Source of the DNA: Streptomyces sp. CB02366
GTDB lineage: Bacteria; Actinomycetota; Actinomycetes; Streptomycetales; Streptomycetaceae
Length of the DNA: 64,000 bases
Reading direction: 5' to 3'
Assembly (NCBI RefSeq): GCF_001905905.1
Contig: NZ_LIVT01000001.1
Span: 1,127,146 to 1,191,145, forward strand
Positions 8,027 through 15,871 of this stretch are shown here, in pieces. The position numbers were made by a program, and so were the translations under genes. Each line of letters opens with the position of its first letter. Within the stretch, counting starts at the first letter, position 1. Under the pieces are notes generated by a model. It was not told the DNA's origin and ran no database searches. It saw only the letters and a program-made list of their open reading frames with translations.

Positions 8027-8680
8027 GTGCCCGCACGTCACGACATCGCAGCCGAGACGGAACTCTGGGACACCTACGCCGCGACGGCGTTCAAGGACGA
8101 CATGGAGCCGACGTTCTGCTGGACGCAGTACGCCGGCCACGGCCCGGGGCCGGAGCTTCTCGGTGACCCGACGACCACGCTGGAGATCGGCTGCGGCACC
8201 GGCCGGGCGCTCGCCTTCCTCGCCGAGCGCGGGATCAAGGCGACGGGTATCGACCTATCGCCGGCGATGGTGAAGAAGGTGACCGCGAGGTGGGCCGGTA
8301 CGGGGGCCGACTTCGTCTGTGGCGAGGTGTTGGAGACCCTTGCTGCGGACCCGGCGACGTATGACGCCATCTACTCGATCTTCGGCGCGGTGTGGTTCAC
8401 CGACCCGGCCCGGCTGCTCCCGCTCGTCGCGGACCGGCTTCGGCCGGGCGGGGTCCTCGCGTTCTCCCATCCTCCGGCGATCCCCGGGGCATACGGGCCG
8501 CAAGGCATGTACAAGGGCGGGTTCACCGGACGGGCTATGTACACCTACCGGTACAGCTACACCCCGCGTCGGTGGACCGGCCTTCTCGAGCGGGCCGGCT
8601 TCCGCGACGTTGACGCCCGGGTCGTGGAGGCTCCGGATGTCGGGCACATCGGGACGCTCCTGGTGACCGCTCGCCGCTGA
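8027..8680 (+). CDS. class I SAM-dependent methyltransferase
   Basis: The 217-residue protein has the class I methyltransferase fold. Motif I is LEIGCGTGRA (about residues 52-61), the acidic end of strand 2 is GIDLS (about 74-78), and post-motif segments DAIYSIFGAVWFTDP and LRPGGVLAFSHP follow. It is probably cytosolic; the acceptor is unknown. GTG 8027 is preceded by GAGAGAGG. It lies 89 bp downstream of the GRDP-like gene and is the last gene of the accessory region, followed by a strong terminator. It may act on the product of the kinase/dehydrogenase series, but that is inferred from proximity only. Confidence 0.8.
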   Translation: MPARHDIAAETELWDTYAATAFKDDMEPTFCWTQYAGHGPGPELLGDPTTTLEIGCGTGRALAFLAERGIKATGIDLSPAMVKKVTARWAGTGADFVCGEVLETLAADPATYDAIYSIFGAVWFTDPARLLPLVADRLRPGGVLAFSHPPAIPGAYGPQGMYKGGFTGRAMYTYRYSYTPRRWTGLLERAGFRDVDARVVEAPDVGHIGTLLVTARR

Positions 8681-8700
8681 CCCTGCGCCCGGTGATCTCG

Positions 8701-8728
8701 AAAGCCCGGCAGTACGCTGCCGGGCTTT
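8701..8728 (+). terminator. intrinsic terminator after the methyltransferase gene
   Basis: A perfect 12-bp stem, AAAGCCCGGCAG at 8701-8712 and its complement at 8717-8728 around a TACG loop, lies 20 bases after the stop codon. Confidence 0.8.
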
Positions 8729-8742
8729 CGTCATTCCGGTGT

Positions 8743-8921
8743 TAGGGCGTGTTTCGAAAGTAGCGCCGTCCGCCCGGAGGGCGGGCTCGGCGGCGTCCGG
8801 TGCGTGCGATCGCAAGGCGGAGGGCCGCCCCGATACCGGTTGTATCGGGGTGGTCCCGACAACGCGGCGAGCGTGCGTGCCGGGCGTCGCCGAACAGGCG
8901 GGACTTTCGAAACACGCCCTA
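8743..8921. mobile_element. MITE-like element, copy 1 (179 bp with TA ends)
   Basis: The element begins TA-GGGCGTGTTTCGAAAG and ends CTTTCGAAACACGCCC-TA, giving 16-bp perfect terminal inverted repeats flanked by TA. An internal hairpin (CCCCGATAC / GTATCGGGG) lies near the middle. No transposase is encoded. A second copy of identical length at 60890-61068 differs at about eight positions by eye. The size, terminal repeats and TA flanks fit a non-autonomous miniature transposon mobilised in trans by an element with matching ends; the parental family is not identified. Confidence 0.8.
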
Positions 8922-9084
8922 GAACCCGGCAGGGGAATAGTGATCGACCGTTCGGCCTTCTGGTGACGGTTTGGTGGGTTCTGCGCCGCTCGTCCCGCGC
9001 AGCCGCCAAGGTCGGGGCTTACGAACGGGTGGTCCTTGGTTGAACTGCTGCTAATTTGCCGGTCTGGCCTAAGACGATGCCCCA

Positions 9085-9603
9085 GGGGCCACCCTCGCGT
9101 GCGCGGGGACCATGACTCGACGCTGGACCAGGTGATCCGGGTCGAGGGACCGCCCCCCCGCGTGCGCGGGGACCACTTCGCCGATCTCGTCGGCGCTCCA
9201 TCCGGTGCGGGACCACCCCCGTATGCGCGGGGACCACCCGCGTGACCGGACCAAGATCGTTCTTGCCCAAGGACCACCCCCGCGTGCGCGGGGACCACCA
9301 AGATTAGGGCGCATCTTCGGTTCCTTCGTGGGGACCACCCCCGCGTGCGCGGGGACCACCGAGGTGGCGGCATGAGCAACCACCCGACCCTGGGACCACC
9401 CCCGCGTGCGCGGGGACCACTCATGGCCTTGTCCTCTGAGGGGTGGTGAGTGGGGACCACCCCCGCGTGCGCGGGGACCACACCCGGGCCTGGAAGCGAG
9501 AGGCGCCGACGGTGGGACCACCCCCGCGTGCGCGGGGACCACCTCCAAGCGCCCCTGCTGCACCCATCCGTCGAGGGACCACCCCCGCGTGCGCGGGGAC
9601 CAC
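9085..9603 (-). CRISPR. orphan type I-E CRISPR array, 9 repeats and 8 spacers
   Basis: Nine 29-bp repeats begin at 9085, 9146 (31 bp, two extra bases), 9209, 9270, 9331, 9392, 9453, 9514 and 9575, separated by eight 32-bp spacers. The core of each is the inverted repeat CCCCGCG-TG-CGCGGGG with GGGACCAC and GGACCAC flanks, typical of type I-E repeats in Streptomyces. Decay is at the left: the 9085 repeat has three changes, the 9146 repeat an insertion, 9209 reads GTATGCG. Leader-distal repeats usually decay, so the leader is on the right and transcription leftward, giving crRNA tags of the GTGGTCCC type. No cas gene lies in the window. Confidence 0.95.
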
Positions 9604-9700
9604 AGTTCGTGACCTGCGGGTTTAGGTGGCGGGGTAGCGGTTTTTACTTACTTCTTGAGAAACCGGCATACTTCACCTTTTTCACATTCCACGGCATCGC
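9604..9700 (-). promoter_or_regulatory. probable CRISPR leader
   Basis: Immediately right of the best-conserved repeat the sequence becomes unusually AT-rich for this genome (GGTTTTTACTTACTTCTTG and CTTCACCTTTTTCACATTCC around 9639-9690). AT-rich leaders at the active end of arrays carry the promoter and integration signals, which agrees with repeat decay at the opposite end. Confidence 0.6.
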
Positions 9701-10083
9701 CGCTCCCCCTGAGCGCGAACGGTCAGCGGGCGGGGCCCAGGTCTGCCCGTGCAACCCGGTTCCAGCTCACCGTAAGGCGCGACGCGCCCCGATCACCACG
9801 GTACCGGCCGGATTCGTGGGCGCTTCCGTGCCGTCAAGGGCCGGATGCGTCAGGCGGGGCATGCGCAGTTCATCCACCTCGCCATCGAAACGGGCGGCCC
9901 CTCGGGCAGCGGGGTGAAGTCACCCCCCCCAACGAGGAGGCCACCGGGGTGGGCCGTGGTCCATGCCCGTTCCACAGCCACCGCGAAGTCCTTGTGCGGA
10001 GAGCGCCCGTGCGCGGACTTGAGGCACGGGCGCGGAAACGGTCCGGCGCGGACGGCTTCTCGGGGTTCTACGGCCCCTGGACG
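9701..10083. other. no convincing gene between the CRISPR leader and the VOC gene
   Basis: Long frames cross this stretch on the plus strand, but their composition is Arg/Pro/Gly-rich and without domain-like sequence, and they run antisense through the real VOC gene. A run of eight C bases occurs near 9922. Nothing else is recognised. Confidence 0.4.
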
Positions 10084-10530
10084 CTACGAGTTGGACGCCG
10101 GAGGGGCCGCCGCCACGCAGAACTCGTTGCCCTCGGGGTCGGCCATCACCACATGGTGCTCATCGACCTCCGCCACCACGGACCCGCCCGCCGCCACCAG
10201 CCGCGCGGCCTCCGCGCGGATACGGTCCCACCGTTCGGCGGGGGTGCCGTGGACCGCGATCCGCACGTCGATGTGCAGCCGGTTCTTCGCGGTCTTCGGC
10301 TCGGGGACCTTGAGGAGGGAGAGCCGGGGGCCGATGCCGTCCGGGTCGCAGAGCCAGGCTCCGTCGTCGACCGTCTCGCCCTCCGGCAGGTCGAACTGGG
10401 CGAGCCATTCCTCCCGGGTCGCGAACGGGGGCGGCGGGGGCTGGTCCACGTATCCCAGGGCCGACTTCCAGAAGGCGGCGAGGAGTTGGGCGTCGGAACA
10501 GTCCAGGGTCAGATCGATGCGTACCGGCAT
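10084..10530 (-). CDS. VOC-superfamily (glyoxalase-fold) protein
   Basis: The 148-residue protein has the paired beta-alpha-beta-beta-beta pattern of VOC proteins. The first module begins RIDLTLDCSDAQLLAAFWKSALGY, and the second contains NRLHIDVRI followed by HHVVMADPEGNEFCV, the typical ending of actinobacterial members with a metal-position Glu in GNEFC. Members include dioxygenases, glyoxalases and antibiotic-binding proteins; this subgroup has no assigned substrate. ATG 10530 gives the usual start just before the first strand. It is divergent from the proline iminopeptidase gene 90 bp away. Confidence 0.8.
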   Translation of the reverse strand: MPVRIDLTLDCSDAQLLAAFWKSALGYVDQPPPPPFATREEWLAQFDLPEGETVDDGAWLCDPDGIGPRLSLLKVPEPKTAKNRLHIDVRIAVHGTPAERWDRIRAEAARLVAAGGSVVAEVDEHHVVMADPEGNEFCVAAAPPASNS

Positions 10531-10619
10531 GCCCGGAACCGTAGGAGATGCCTCCGCTCGGCGCATCCGCGTAACGTGGCCCATCCCCCACCGCCCACCG
10601 CACCGAGAGGGAGGCCGCC

Positions 10620-11594
10620 GTGCGTCGCGAGCCGAACGACCCGTATCCGCCGATCGAACCCTACGAGAGCGGCATGCTGGACGTCGGGGACGGCAACCTC
10701 GTGTACTGGGAGGTGTGCGGCAACCCGGACGGCAAGCCCGCCCTCGTGGTGCACGGCGGCCCCGGCTCGGGGAGCACGCCCCGCTCGCGGCAGTACTTCG
10801 ACCCGGACCGCTACCGGGTGGTCCTCTTCGACCAGCGGGGCTGCGGGCGCTCGACCCCGCACGCGAGCGATCCGGCGACGGACATGGCGTACAACACGAC
10901 GGCGCACCTGATCTCCGACATGGAGCGCCTGCGGGAGCACCTGAACATCGACAAGTGGCTTCTGTACGGGGGATCGTGGGGCTCGACACTGATCCTGGCG
11001 TACGCGGAGGAACACCCGGAGCGGGTCACGGAGGCGGTCATCCCCTCGGTGACGACGACCCGCCGCAGCGAGATCGACTGGCTCTACCGGGGCGTCGGCC
11101 ACCTCTTCCCCGAGGCGTGGGACGCCTTCCGCGCGGGCGTTCCCGAGACGAGCGACCCCGCCGGCCTGGTCGCCGCGTACGCCCGCCGCATGGAGAGCGA
11201 GGACGCCGCCGTCCGGGAGAAGGCCACGGCGGACTGGTGCGCCTGGGAGGACGCGGTGGTCTCGATGGAGGCGGTCGCGGGCCCGCCTCCGTACAGCGGG
11301 CGACCGGACCGCGACCAGCAGGCCCTCGTCCGGATCTGCAGCCACTACTTCTCCCACGGGGCCTGGCTGGGGGAGGGCCAACTCCTCGCCCGCGCACACC
11401 GCCTGGCCGGCATCCCGGCCGTCCTGATCCACGGCCGCTTCGACCTGGCCGGCCCTCTGGTCACCGCCTGGGAACTCGACCGCGCCTGGCCGGACGCCCG
11501 CCTGACGGTCATCGACAACGCGGGCCACATGGGCGGCCCGAAGACCCGGCGCGCGGTACTGGAGGCGCTGGACGGGTTCGCGGGCAAGGGGTGA
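10620..11594 (+). CDS. pip: proline iminopeptidase (peptidase S33, alpha/beta hydrolase)
   Basis: The 324-residue enzyme removes N-terminal proline from peptides in the cytosol. It has the family oxyanion segment VVHGGPGSG, the DQRGCGRSTPH motif, the nucleophile elbow GGSWGS (Ser119), the acid in HGRFDLAGP (Asp275) and the His in NAGHMGG (His303). The sequence YEPYESGMLDVGDGNLVYWEVCGNP is typical of the family N-terminus, and the length is normal. The GTG at 10620 is preceded by GAGAGGGAGG. It appears monocistronic and ends at a strong terminator. Confidence 0.93.
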   Translation: MRREPNDPYPPIEPYESGMLDVGDGNLVYWEVCGNPDGKPALVVHGGPGSGSTPRSRQYFDPDRYRVVLFDQRGCGRSTPHASDPATDMAYNTTAHLISDMERLREHLNIDKWLLYGGSWGSTLILAYAEEHPERVTEAVIPSVTTTRRSEIDWLYRGVGHLFPEAWDAFRAGVPETSDPAGLVAAYARRMESEDAAVREKATADWCAWEDAVVSMEAVAGPPPYSGRPDRDQQALVRICSHYFSHGAWLGEGQLLARAHRLAGIPAVLIHGRFDLAGPLVTAWELDRAWPDARLTVIDNAGHMGGPKTRRAVLEALDGFAGKG

Positions 11595-11661
11595 GGCCGG
11601 AGCGAAGGAAAAAGGCTGCCGAGGCCGGGGCCCCGGACCCGGACAGCGGCCGGGGCGGGTC

Positions 11662-11704
11662 GGCGCCGGGCCCCGCGGAGGCGGACTGCGCGGGGCCCGG
11701 CGCC
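11662..11704. terminator. bidirectional terminator hairpin
   Basis: GGCGCCGGGCCCCGCG at 11662-11677 pairs perfectly with 11689-11704 across an 11-base loop. It lies between the convergent pip and csbD-like genes. Confidence 0.7.
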
Positions 11705-11720
11705 GCCAGGTGAGGGAGCG

Positions 11721-11894
11721 TCAGTCGGTCAGGGTGTCCTTGATCTTCTCCTTGGCCTGGCGGGCGTCGCCCTTGGCCTGCTCGGCCCGGCCCTCGGCGG
11801 TGAGGCGTTCGTTGCCGACGGTACGCCCGGCGACTTCCTTGATCTTGCCCTTGGCCTGCTCGGTCTTGGCCCGGCTCTTCTCGTCAGCAGCCAT
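11721..11894 (-). CDS. CsbD-family stress protein
   Basis: The 57-residue, highly charged protein matches the CsbD family: repeated KAEQAKGKIKE-type segments (TEQAKGKIKEVAGRTVGNE, then AEQAKGDARQAKEKIKD). In Bacillus CsbD is a sigma-B general-stress protein of unknown mechanism; Streptomyces carry several copies. ATG 11894 follows GAGGTGAGTGAC, a good ribosome site. It is a single gene, convergent with pip. Confidence 0.9.
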   Translation of the reverse strand: MAADEKSRAKTEQAKGKIKEVAGRTVGNERLTAEGRAEQAKGDARQAKEKIKDTLTD

Positions 11895-12082
11895 GTCACT
11901 CACCTCGTGATGTGGTCGGCGTGTGCGATCAGTCACCGCCTGACCGCCCTCGCCCCCTTCAAACCTGTCTCCACCCGTGCGGACCATTCCCCCGAAAACG
12001 GCTGCGGGAAGAAGACATGACAGAGGGGTGCCCCGGGCACAAGGTGTGCCACATCGCCCCTGCGACGGCTGGTGAGGACACG

Positions 12083-12409
12083 ATGCTGATCCCGAGCCCG
12101 GAAGCCATGCGGACCCTGCTGGCCCGCTACAACGAGTTGCAGCTGCGCCACTCCCAGGACTCCGACTACGAACTGCAGCGGAGCCTGGAGGACGTGACGT
12201 ACACGCTCTGTGTGAGTACCGGCACCCGTACCGTCCACGACGCCCTGCTCGTCGCCGACACGATCCTGCGGAGGGCGGCGGCCGAGGAGGAGGCGGCGTC
12301 GGGCGCCCCCGCCCACCCCGGGACGGGCCCGCGTGTGGCGGGTCGGCGCACGACAGGTGAGCGCGTGAGGGCTGCGCGTCCGGCCATTCCGAAGCCGCGG
12401 GCCCTCTGA
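12083..12409 (+). CDS. DUF5133-family protein
   Basis: The product (108 residues from this start) matches the DUF5133 pattern of small Streptomyces proteins: MLIPSPEAMRTLLARYNEL followed by LEDVTYTLCVSTGTRTVHDAL. Its function is unknown. Relatives begin with ML-P-P, which favours the ATG at 12083, preceded by GGTGAGGA; an in-frame ATG at 12017 would add 22 residues. The C-terminal 35 residues are a disordered Ala/Arg/Pro tail. It lies 27 bp before a GHKL ATPase gene, suggesting a two-gene regulatory unit. Confidence 0.75.
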   Translation: MLIPSPEAMRTLLARYNELQLRHSQDSDYELQRSLEDVTYTLCVSTGTRTVHDALLVADTILRRAAAEEEAASGAPAHPGTGPRVAGRRTTGERVRAARPAIPKPRAL

Positions 12410-12436
12410 CCCGTACCGTACGAAAGGAGTCGGCTC

Positions 12437-12877
12437 GTGGAGAACGAGGGAGCCGACAGGGGAAACCTCGTGTGCCGGCCGAGGACGGCCGCCGAGGCGC
12501 GCCAGGAGGTGGAGTACGCCCTCTATCCGCTGCGCTGCGCGCCCGACGCCCGGTACCGGACGGCCCATCAGGACGGGGTCTGGGACGCCGTGATCGTCGC
12601 CTCCGAACTCGTCGGCCATGTGCTCCACCACCGGGCGGGCGCTTCCCGGGACTGCTTCCTCGTCTGCACCCTGAACTGCGGCGAGATCACCATCAGCGTC
12701 ACCGACCCCTGCGACGAGGTCCTGCCCGCCTCGCCCATCGCCCCGGACCCGCGTCGCGGCGGGCTGGAGGGGTTGGGCTGGTGGCTGGTCCACCATCTCG
12801 CCGACCACGTCGACATCGTGCGGCTGCCCGAGGGGGGCCGGGCCATCACCGCAGCCGTGCCGCTCTCCGGGCCCTGA
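12437..12877 (+). CDS. GHKL-type ATP-binding regulatory protein
   Basis: The 146-residue protein is another single-domain anti-sigma-like ATPase, but its boxes are degenerate: the N box reads VIVASELVGHVLHHRAGAS, where the usual Asn is replaced by Gly-His, and the G box reads GLEGLGWWLVHHLAD. Loss of the Mg-binding Asn suggests reduced or no ATPase activity, so it may act only as a binding partner. GTG 12437 follows AAAGGAG. Probably co-transcribed with the DUF5133 gene. Confidence 0.7.
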   Translation: MENEGADRGNLVCRPRTAAEARQEVEYALYPLRCAPDARYRTAHQDGVWDAVIVASELVGHVLHHRAGASRDCFLVCTLNCGEITISVTDPCDEVLPASPIAPDPRRGGLEGLGWWLVHHLADHVDIVRLPEGGRAITAAVPLSGP

Positions 12878-13192
12878 GCCCCTGAGCCCCGGCGGCCCGG
12901 CAGCCCGTGGACCGCGAGCCGACGACCCACCCGCCCAGCGACCCGCAGGCCCGCCGACCCGATCCGCAGGCCCACCTATCCGCCGACCCACCGCCCCGAC
13001 CCGGCCCGCCGCCGTACCGGACGCGCCCGACCGACCGCCCGCCCGTGCCACCGCACAGCCGGAATGCGTACGCCGCCGGGAAGCCTGACCCGCGCACGAG
13101 AGGGCATACGGCGAAGCGCCGAGGGAGAACAGGCTCCCGCGAACCGCCGCCGGGCGAAGCAGACGCCGGGCGGAGCAGACGGGGGGAACCCG
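12878..13192 (+). other. GC-rich intergenic stretch with Pro/Arg-codon-like repeats
   Basis: About 315 bases upstream of the lipid operon are dominated by loosely repeated CCGAC and CCGC blocks (for example GACCCGCAGGCCC near 12940 and again near 12960). Several frames stay open by composition only. No promoter or gene is convincing. Confidence 0.35.
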
Positions 13193-14917
13193 ATGGACAC
13201 CACCGTGACGAGAAGAGAGCCGCAGGGGCCGGGAGAGGCCGCGGACCGGGGTGCGCCCGCCCCCCGACGCCCCGGCCGCTCCCCCGCCCTCACCAGCGGA
13301 GCCGGACACGCGGCGGTCCGCGTCGCCGCCTTCGCCGTCTGCCAGGCGGCCTTCATGGTCGGCATCGGTCTGCTGATCACCGGACCGGCCCGGGGCCTGT
13401 GGCCGGTGACGGCGGAGGACGCGGTCGTCGAGGCCCTCGTCCGCGCCCGCACCGGCACGCTCGACGCGCTCTCCACGGCCGTCTCCGCCCTCGGGGACAC
13501 CGCCACCGTGGTCGGCCTCACCTTCCTCGTCTGCCTCGCACTGGTCCTGGCGCCCCGGCTGCCCCGGCGGCGCGAGGCCGTCTTCCTCGCCGCGGCGGTG
13601 TCACTCCAGTCGGCGGTGTTCGTCCTGATCACCGCCTGCGTGGACCGGGCCCGCCCGGACCTGGAGCGCCTGGACGGCTCCCCGCCCACCTCCAGCTACA
13701 CCTCCGGGCACACCGGAGCGGCCACCGCCCTGTACGCCGGTCTCGCCGTCCTGGTCCTGTCCCGGGTACGCGCCCCGTGGCGCAGGCCGCTGGCCGCCCT
13801 GCTGCTGCTGGTTCCGCTCCTCGTGGGGCTGGCGCGGCTGTACCGGGGCATGCACCACCCCACCGACGTGGCGGGTGGGCTGGCGAACGGCACGCTCTCC
13901 CTTCTCGTCGTGGGGCGGGCCGTGCTGCCCGGCCACTCCTGGGCGGCACGGCCCCCCGCCGACGCCCTGGCCATCGCCGTGGCCGCCGCCGGACACCGGC
14001 CCGCCCCCGCGCGGAAGCACGCCACCGTCATCGTCAACCCGACGGTGACCGACCGGGCCACCCGGGAGCGGCTGAGGCTGGTCCTCGCCCGACACGGTTA
14101 CCGCGACGCCCCGTTCGTCGAGACCACCGTGCAGGACCCGGGCGGCGGCCGGACGGCCGAGGCCCTGCGCGCCGGGGCCGAGCTGATCGTGGTCTGCGGC
14201 GGCGACGGCACGGTCCGCGCGGTGGCGGACGCCCTGGCCGGCACGGGCGTCCCGCTGGTCCTCGTACCGTGCGGCACCGGCAACCTGCTGGCCCGCAACC
14301 TGGGCCTGCCCCTCGCCCCCGCCGAGGCCCTGGCGGCGGGCCTGGCCGGCGGCCCCCGGGCCCTGGACCTGGGCCGGATCGAGGGCGACGGGTTCCCCGC
14401 CGTCCACTTCACGGCGATGGCCGGGGCGGGGCTGGACGCGGTGATGCTGGAGGAGACGTCCGACCGCGCCAAGTCGCTCCTGGGCTGGCCCGCGTACGTC
14501 CTGGCCGGGGTGAAGGCGCTGCGCGCGCCCCGGATACGGCTGACCGTCCGCCTGGACGGCGGGCCGGAACTGCGCCGCACCGCCCGGATGGTCCTCATCG
14601 CCAACGTGGGGGCCGTCCAGGCGGGCGCGGCACCGGTCCCCGCCGCCCGGCCCGACGACGGGCTGCTGGATCTCGCGCTCTTCGATCCGCAGGGCGTGGG
14701 CGGCTGGCTGCGCACGGCGGGAGTGCTGCTGGGCGGGGGCCGGGGCGCGGGCGAGGGGCGACCGGTGGAGTTCCACACCTTCCGCCGCGCCGAACTGTCC
14801 TTCACCCGGCCGCAGTCGCGGGAGGTCGACGGCGACCCGGTGGGCCCCGGGCTCCGCCTCGCCGCAGAGGTCCGGCCCGGCGCGCTGACCGTCATGCTCC
14901 CCGGGCGGGGACGCTGA
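13193..14917 (+). CDS. PAP2 phosphatase-diacylglycerol kinase fusion
   Basis: The 574-residue membrane protein joins two lipid enzymes. Residues 40-265 are a PAP2 (phosphatidic acid phosphatase type 2) domain with several membrane helices, VDRARPDLERLDGSPPTSS, YTSGHTGAATALYAG and LYRGMHHPTDVAGG, i.e. the KX6RP-, PSGH- and SRX5HX3D-like motifs. Residues 275-570 are a diacylglycerol-kinase catalytic domain with VIVNPTV, VVCGGDGTVRAVADAL (about 330-345) and VPCGTGNLLARNL. The fusion could interconvert phosphatidate and diacylglycerol, or act on undecaprenyl lipids. ATG 13193 follows GGGGGGAA. Its stop overlaps the YihY gene start (TGATG). Confidence 0.88.
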   Translation: MDTTVTRREPQGPGEAADRGAPAPRRPGRSPALTSGAGHAAVRVAAFAVCQAAFMVGIGLLITGPARGLWPVTAEDAVVEALVRARTGTLDALSTAVSALGDTATVVGLTFLVCLALVLAPRLPRRREAVFLAAAVSLQSAVFVLITACVDRARPDLERLDGSPPTSSYTSGHTGAATALYAGLAVLVLSRVRAPWRRPLAALLLLVPLLVGLARLYRGMHHPTDVAGGLANGTLSLLVVGRAVLPGHSWAARPPADALAIAVAAAGHRPAPARKHATVIVNPTVTDRATRERLRLVLARHGYRDAPFVETTVQDPGGGRTAEALRAGAELIVVCGGDGTVRAVADALAGTGVPLVLVPCGTGNLLARNLGLPLAPAEALAAGLAGGPRALDLGRIEGDGFPAVHFTAMAGAGLDAVMLEETSDRAKSLLGWPAYVLAGVKALRAPRIRLTVRLDGGPELRRTARMVLIANVGAVQAGAAPVPAARPDDGLLDLALFDPQGVGGWLRTAGVLLGGGRGAGEGRPVEFHTFRRAELSFTRPQSREVDGDPVGPGLRLAAEVRPGALTVMLPGRGR

Positions 14918-15870
14918 TGGGGACCGCGACCCGGGTTCCGGTGACCCGTGACATGAGCGGGGACGAACTCTCCGGCGACGAGGCGTTCGCGGCCCTGCGC
15001 CGGTACGGCCGCTGGGCCCTGATGCGGGACGCCTTCACCCGTTTCCGGTACGCCGACGGCTTCAGCCACGCCCGCGCGCTGGCCCTCCAGACGATCCTGG
15101 CGACCGTTCCCCTGGTGATCGCCTTCGTCGGGCTGTCGGCCGAACTGCACACCGAGAGCGTGGGCAGAATCGCCGAACTCACCATCCGCGGCCTCAGCGA
15201 GGGTCCGAGCGCCGACGTGGTGGACGACGCCCTGGGCCGCCACCGGCGGAGCGACGGCGACGGCCCCGAGATCGCCCTCTGGCTGGGGCTCGCCTTCTCC
15301 CTCGCCAACGTCACCACCGCGATGTGCCAGATAGAACGCGGCGCCAACCGGATCTACGGCGTGGAGCGGGACCGCGTCTTCCACCGCAAGTACCTGCGCG
15401 GACTGGTGATGGCCCTGAGCGCCGGCATCCCGCTCGGCATCGGCTCCGTGATGATGGTGGCGGGCGGGGAACTCGTCGCGGCCGTCACCTCCGTGTACGG
15501 GCTGGGCGACGCCGCCCGGGAGGCGGGGGACCTGCTCCGCTGGCCGCTCGGCTTCCTGCTCGCGCTCGTCTCGGCGAGCGCGGTCTTCCGCCGCTCCCCG
15601 CGCCGCAAGCAGCCGGGCTATACGTGGCTGGCCTTCGGGGCGGCCGTCTACCTCGTCCTGTGGACGGCGCTGACCTGGCTCCTGAGCCTCTACCTCGGGA
15701 TCAGCGGCTCCTTCGACACCGTCTACGGACCCCTGAGCGCGTTCATGTCGCTGCTCCTGTGGGCCTACCTCACCTCCATAGCCCTCTTCGTCGGACTGGC
15801 CTTCGCCGCCCAACTGGAGGCCGTCCGGGCCCGCGCACCCGGACCGATCACCCCCGACCCCGGAGCCTGA
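14917..15870 (+). CDS. YihY/BrkB-family inner-membrane protein
   Basis: The 317-residue polytopic protein matches the YihY/BrkB family (once mis-called RNase BN): an N-terminal segment FRYADGFSHARALALQTILATVPL, ANVTTAMCQIERGANRIYGVERDR and six predicted membrane helices ending LLLWAYLTSIALFVGLAFAAQLEA. Members are thought to handle envelope lipids or solutes, without a settled function. The ATG at 14917 overlaps the upstream TGA, so it is coupled to the PAP2-kinase gene; the next PAP2 gene begins one base after the stop. Confidence 0.88.
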   Translation: MGTATRVPVTRDMSGDELSGDEAFAALRRYGRWALMRDAFTRFRYADGFSHARALALQTILATVPLVIAFVGLSAELHTESVGRIAELTIRGLSEGPSADVVDDALGRHRRSDGDGPEIALWLGLAFSLANVTTAMCQIERGANRIYGVERDRVFHRKYLRGLVMALSAGIPLGIGSVMMVAGGELVAAVTSVYGLGDAAREAGDLLRWPLGFLLALVSASAVFRRSPRRKQPGYTWLAFGAAVYLVLWTALTWLLSLYLGISGSFDTVYGPLSAFMSLLLWAYLTSIALFVGLAFAAQLEAVRARAPGPITPDPGA

Positions 15871-15871
15871 C

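Noticed and set aside
8744..9052. Small proteins encoded within the MITE and its right flank
   Set aside because: Both MITE copies have open frames, but these follow from GC content; the nucleotide sequence, terminal repeats and hairpin are what is conserved.
9085..9603. Coding interpretation of the CRISPR repeats (repeated RARGDH-type peptides)
   Set aside because: The regular 29/32 bp architecture and spacer diversity are diagnostic of CRISPR, and the frames only reflect repeat periodicity.
9655..10911. Plus-strand frame between the CRISPR array and pip
   Set aside because: It crosses the VOC gene in antisense and enters pip in the wrong frame; no ribosome site or domain.
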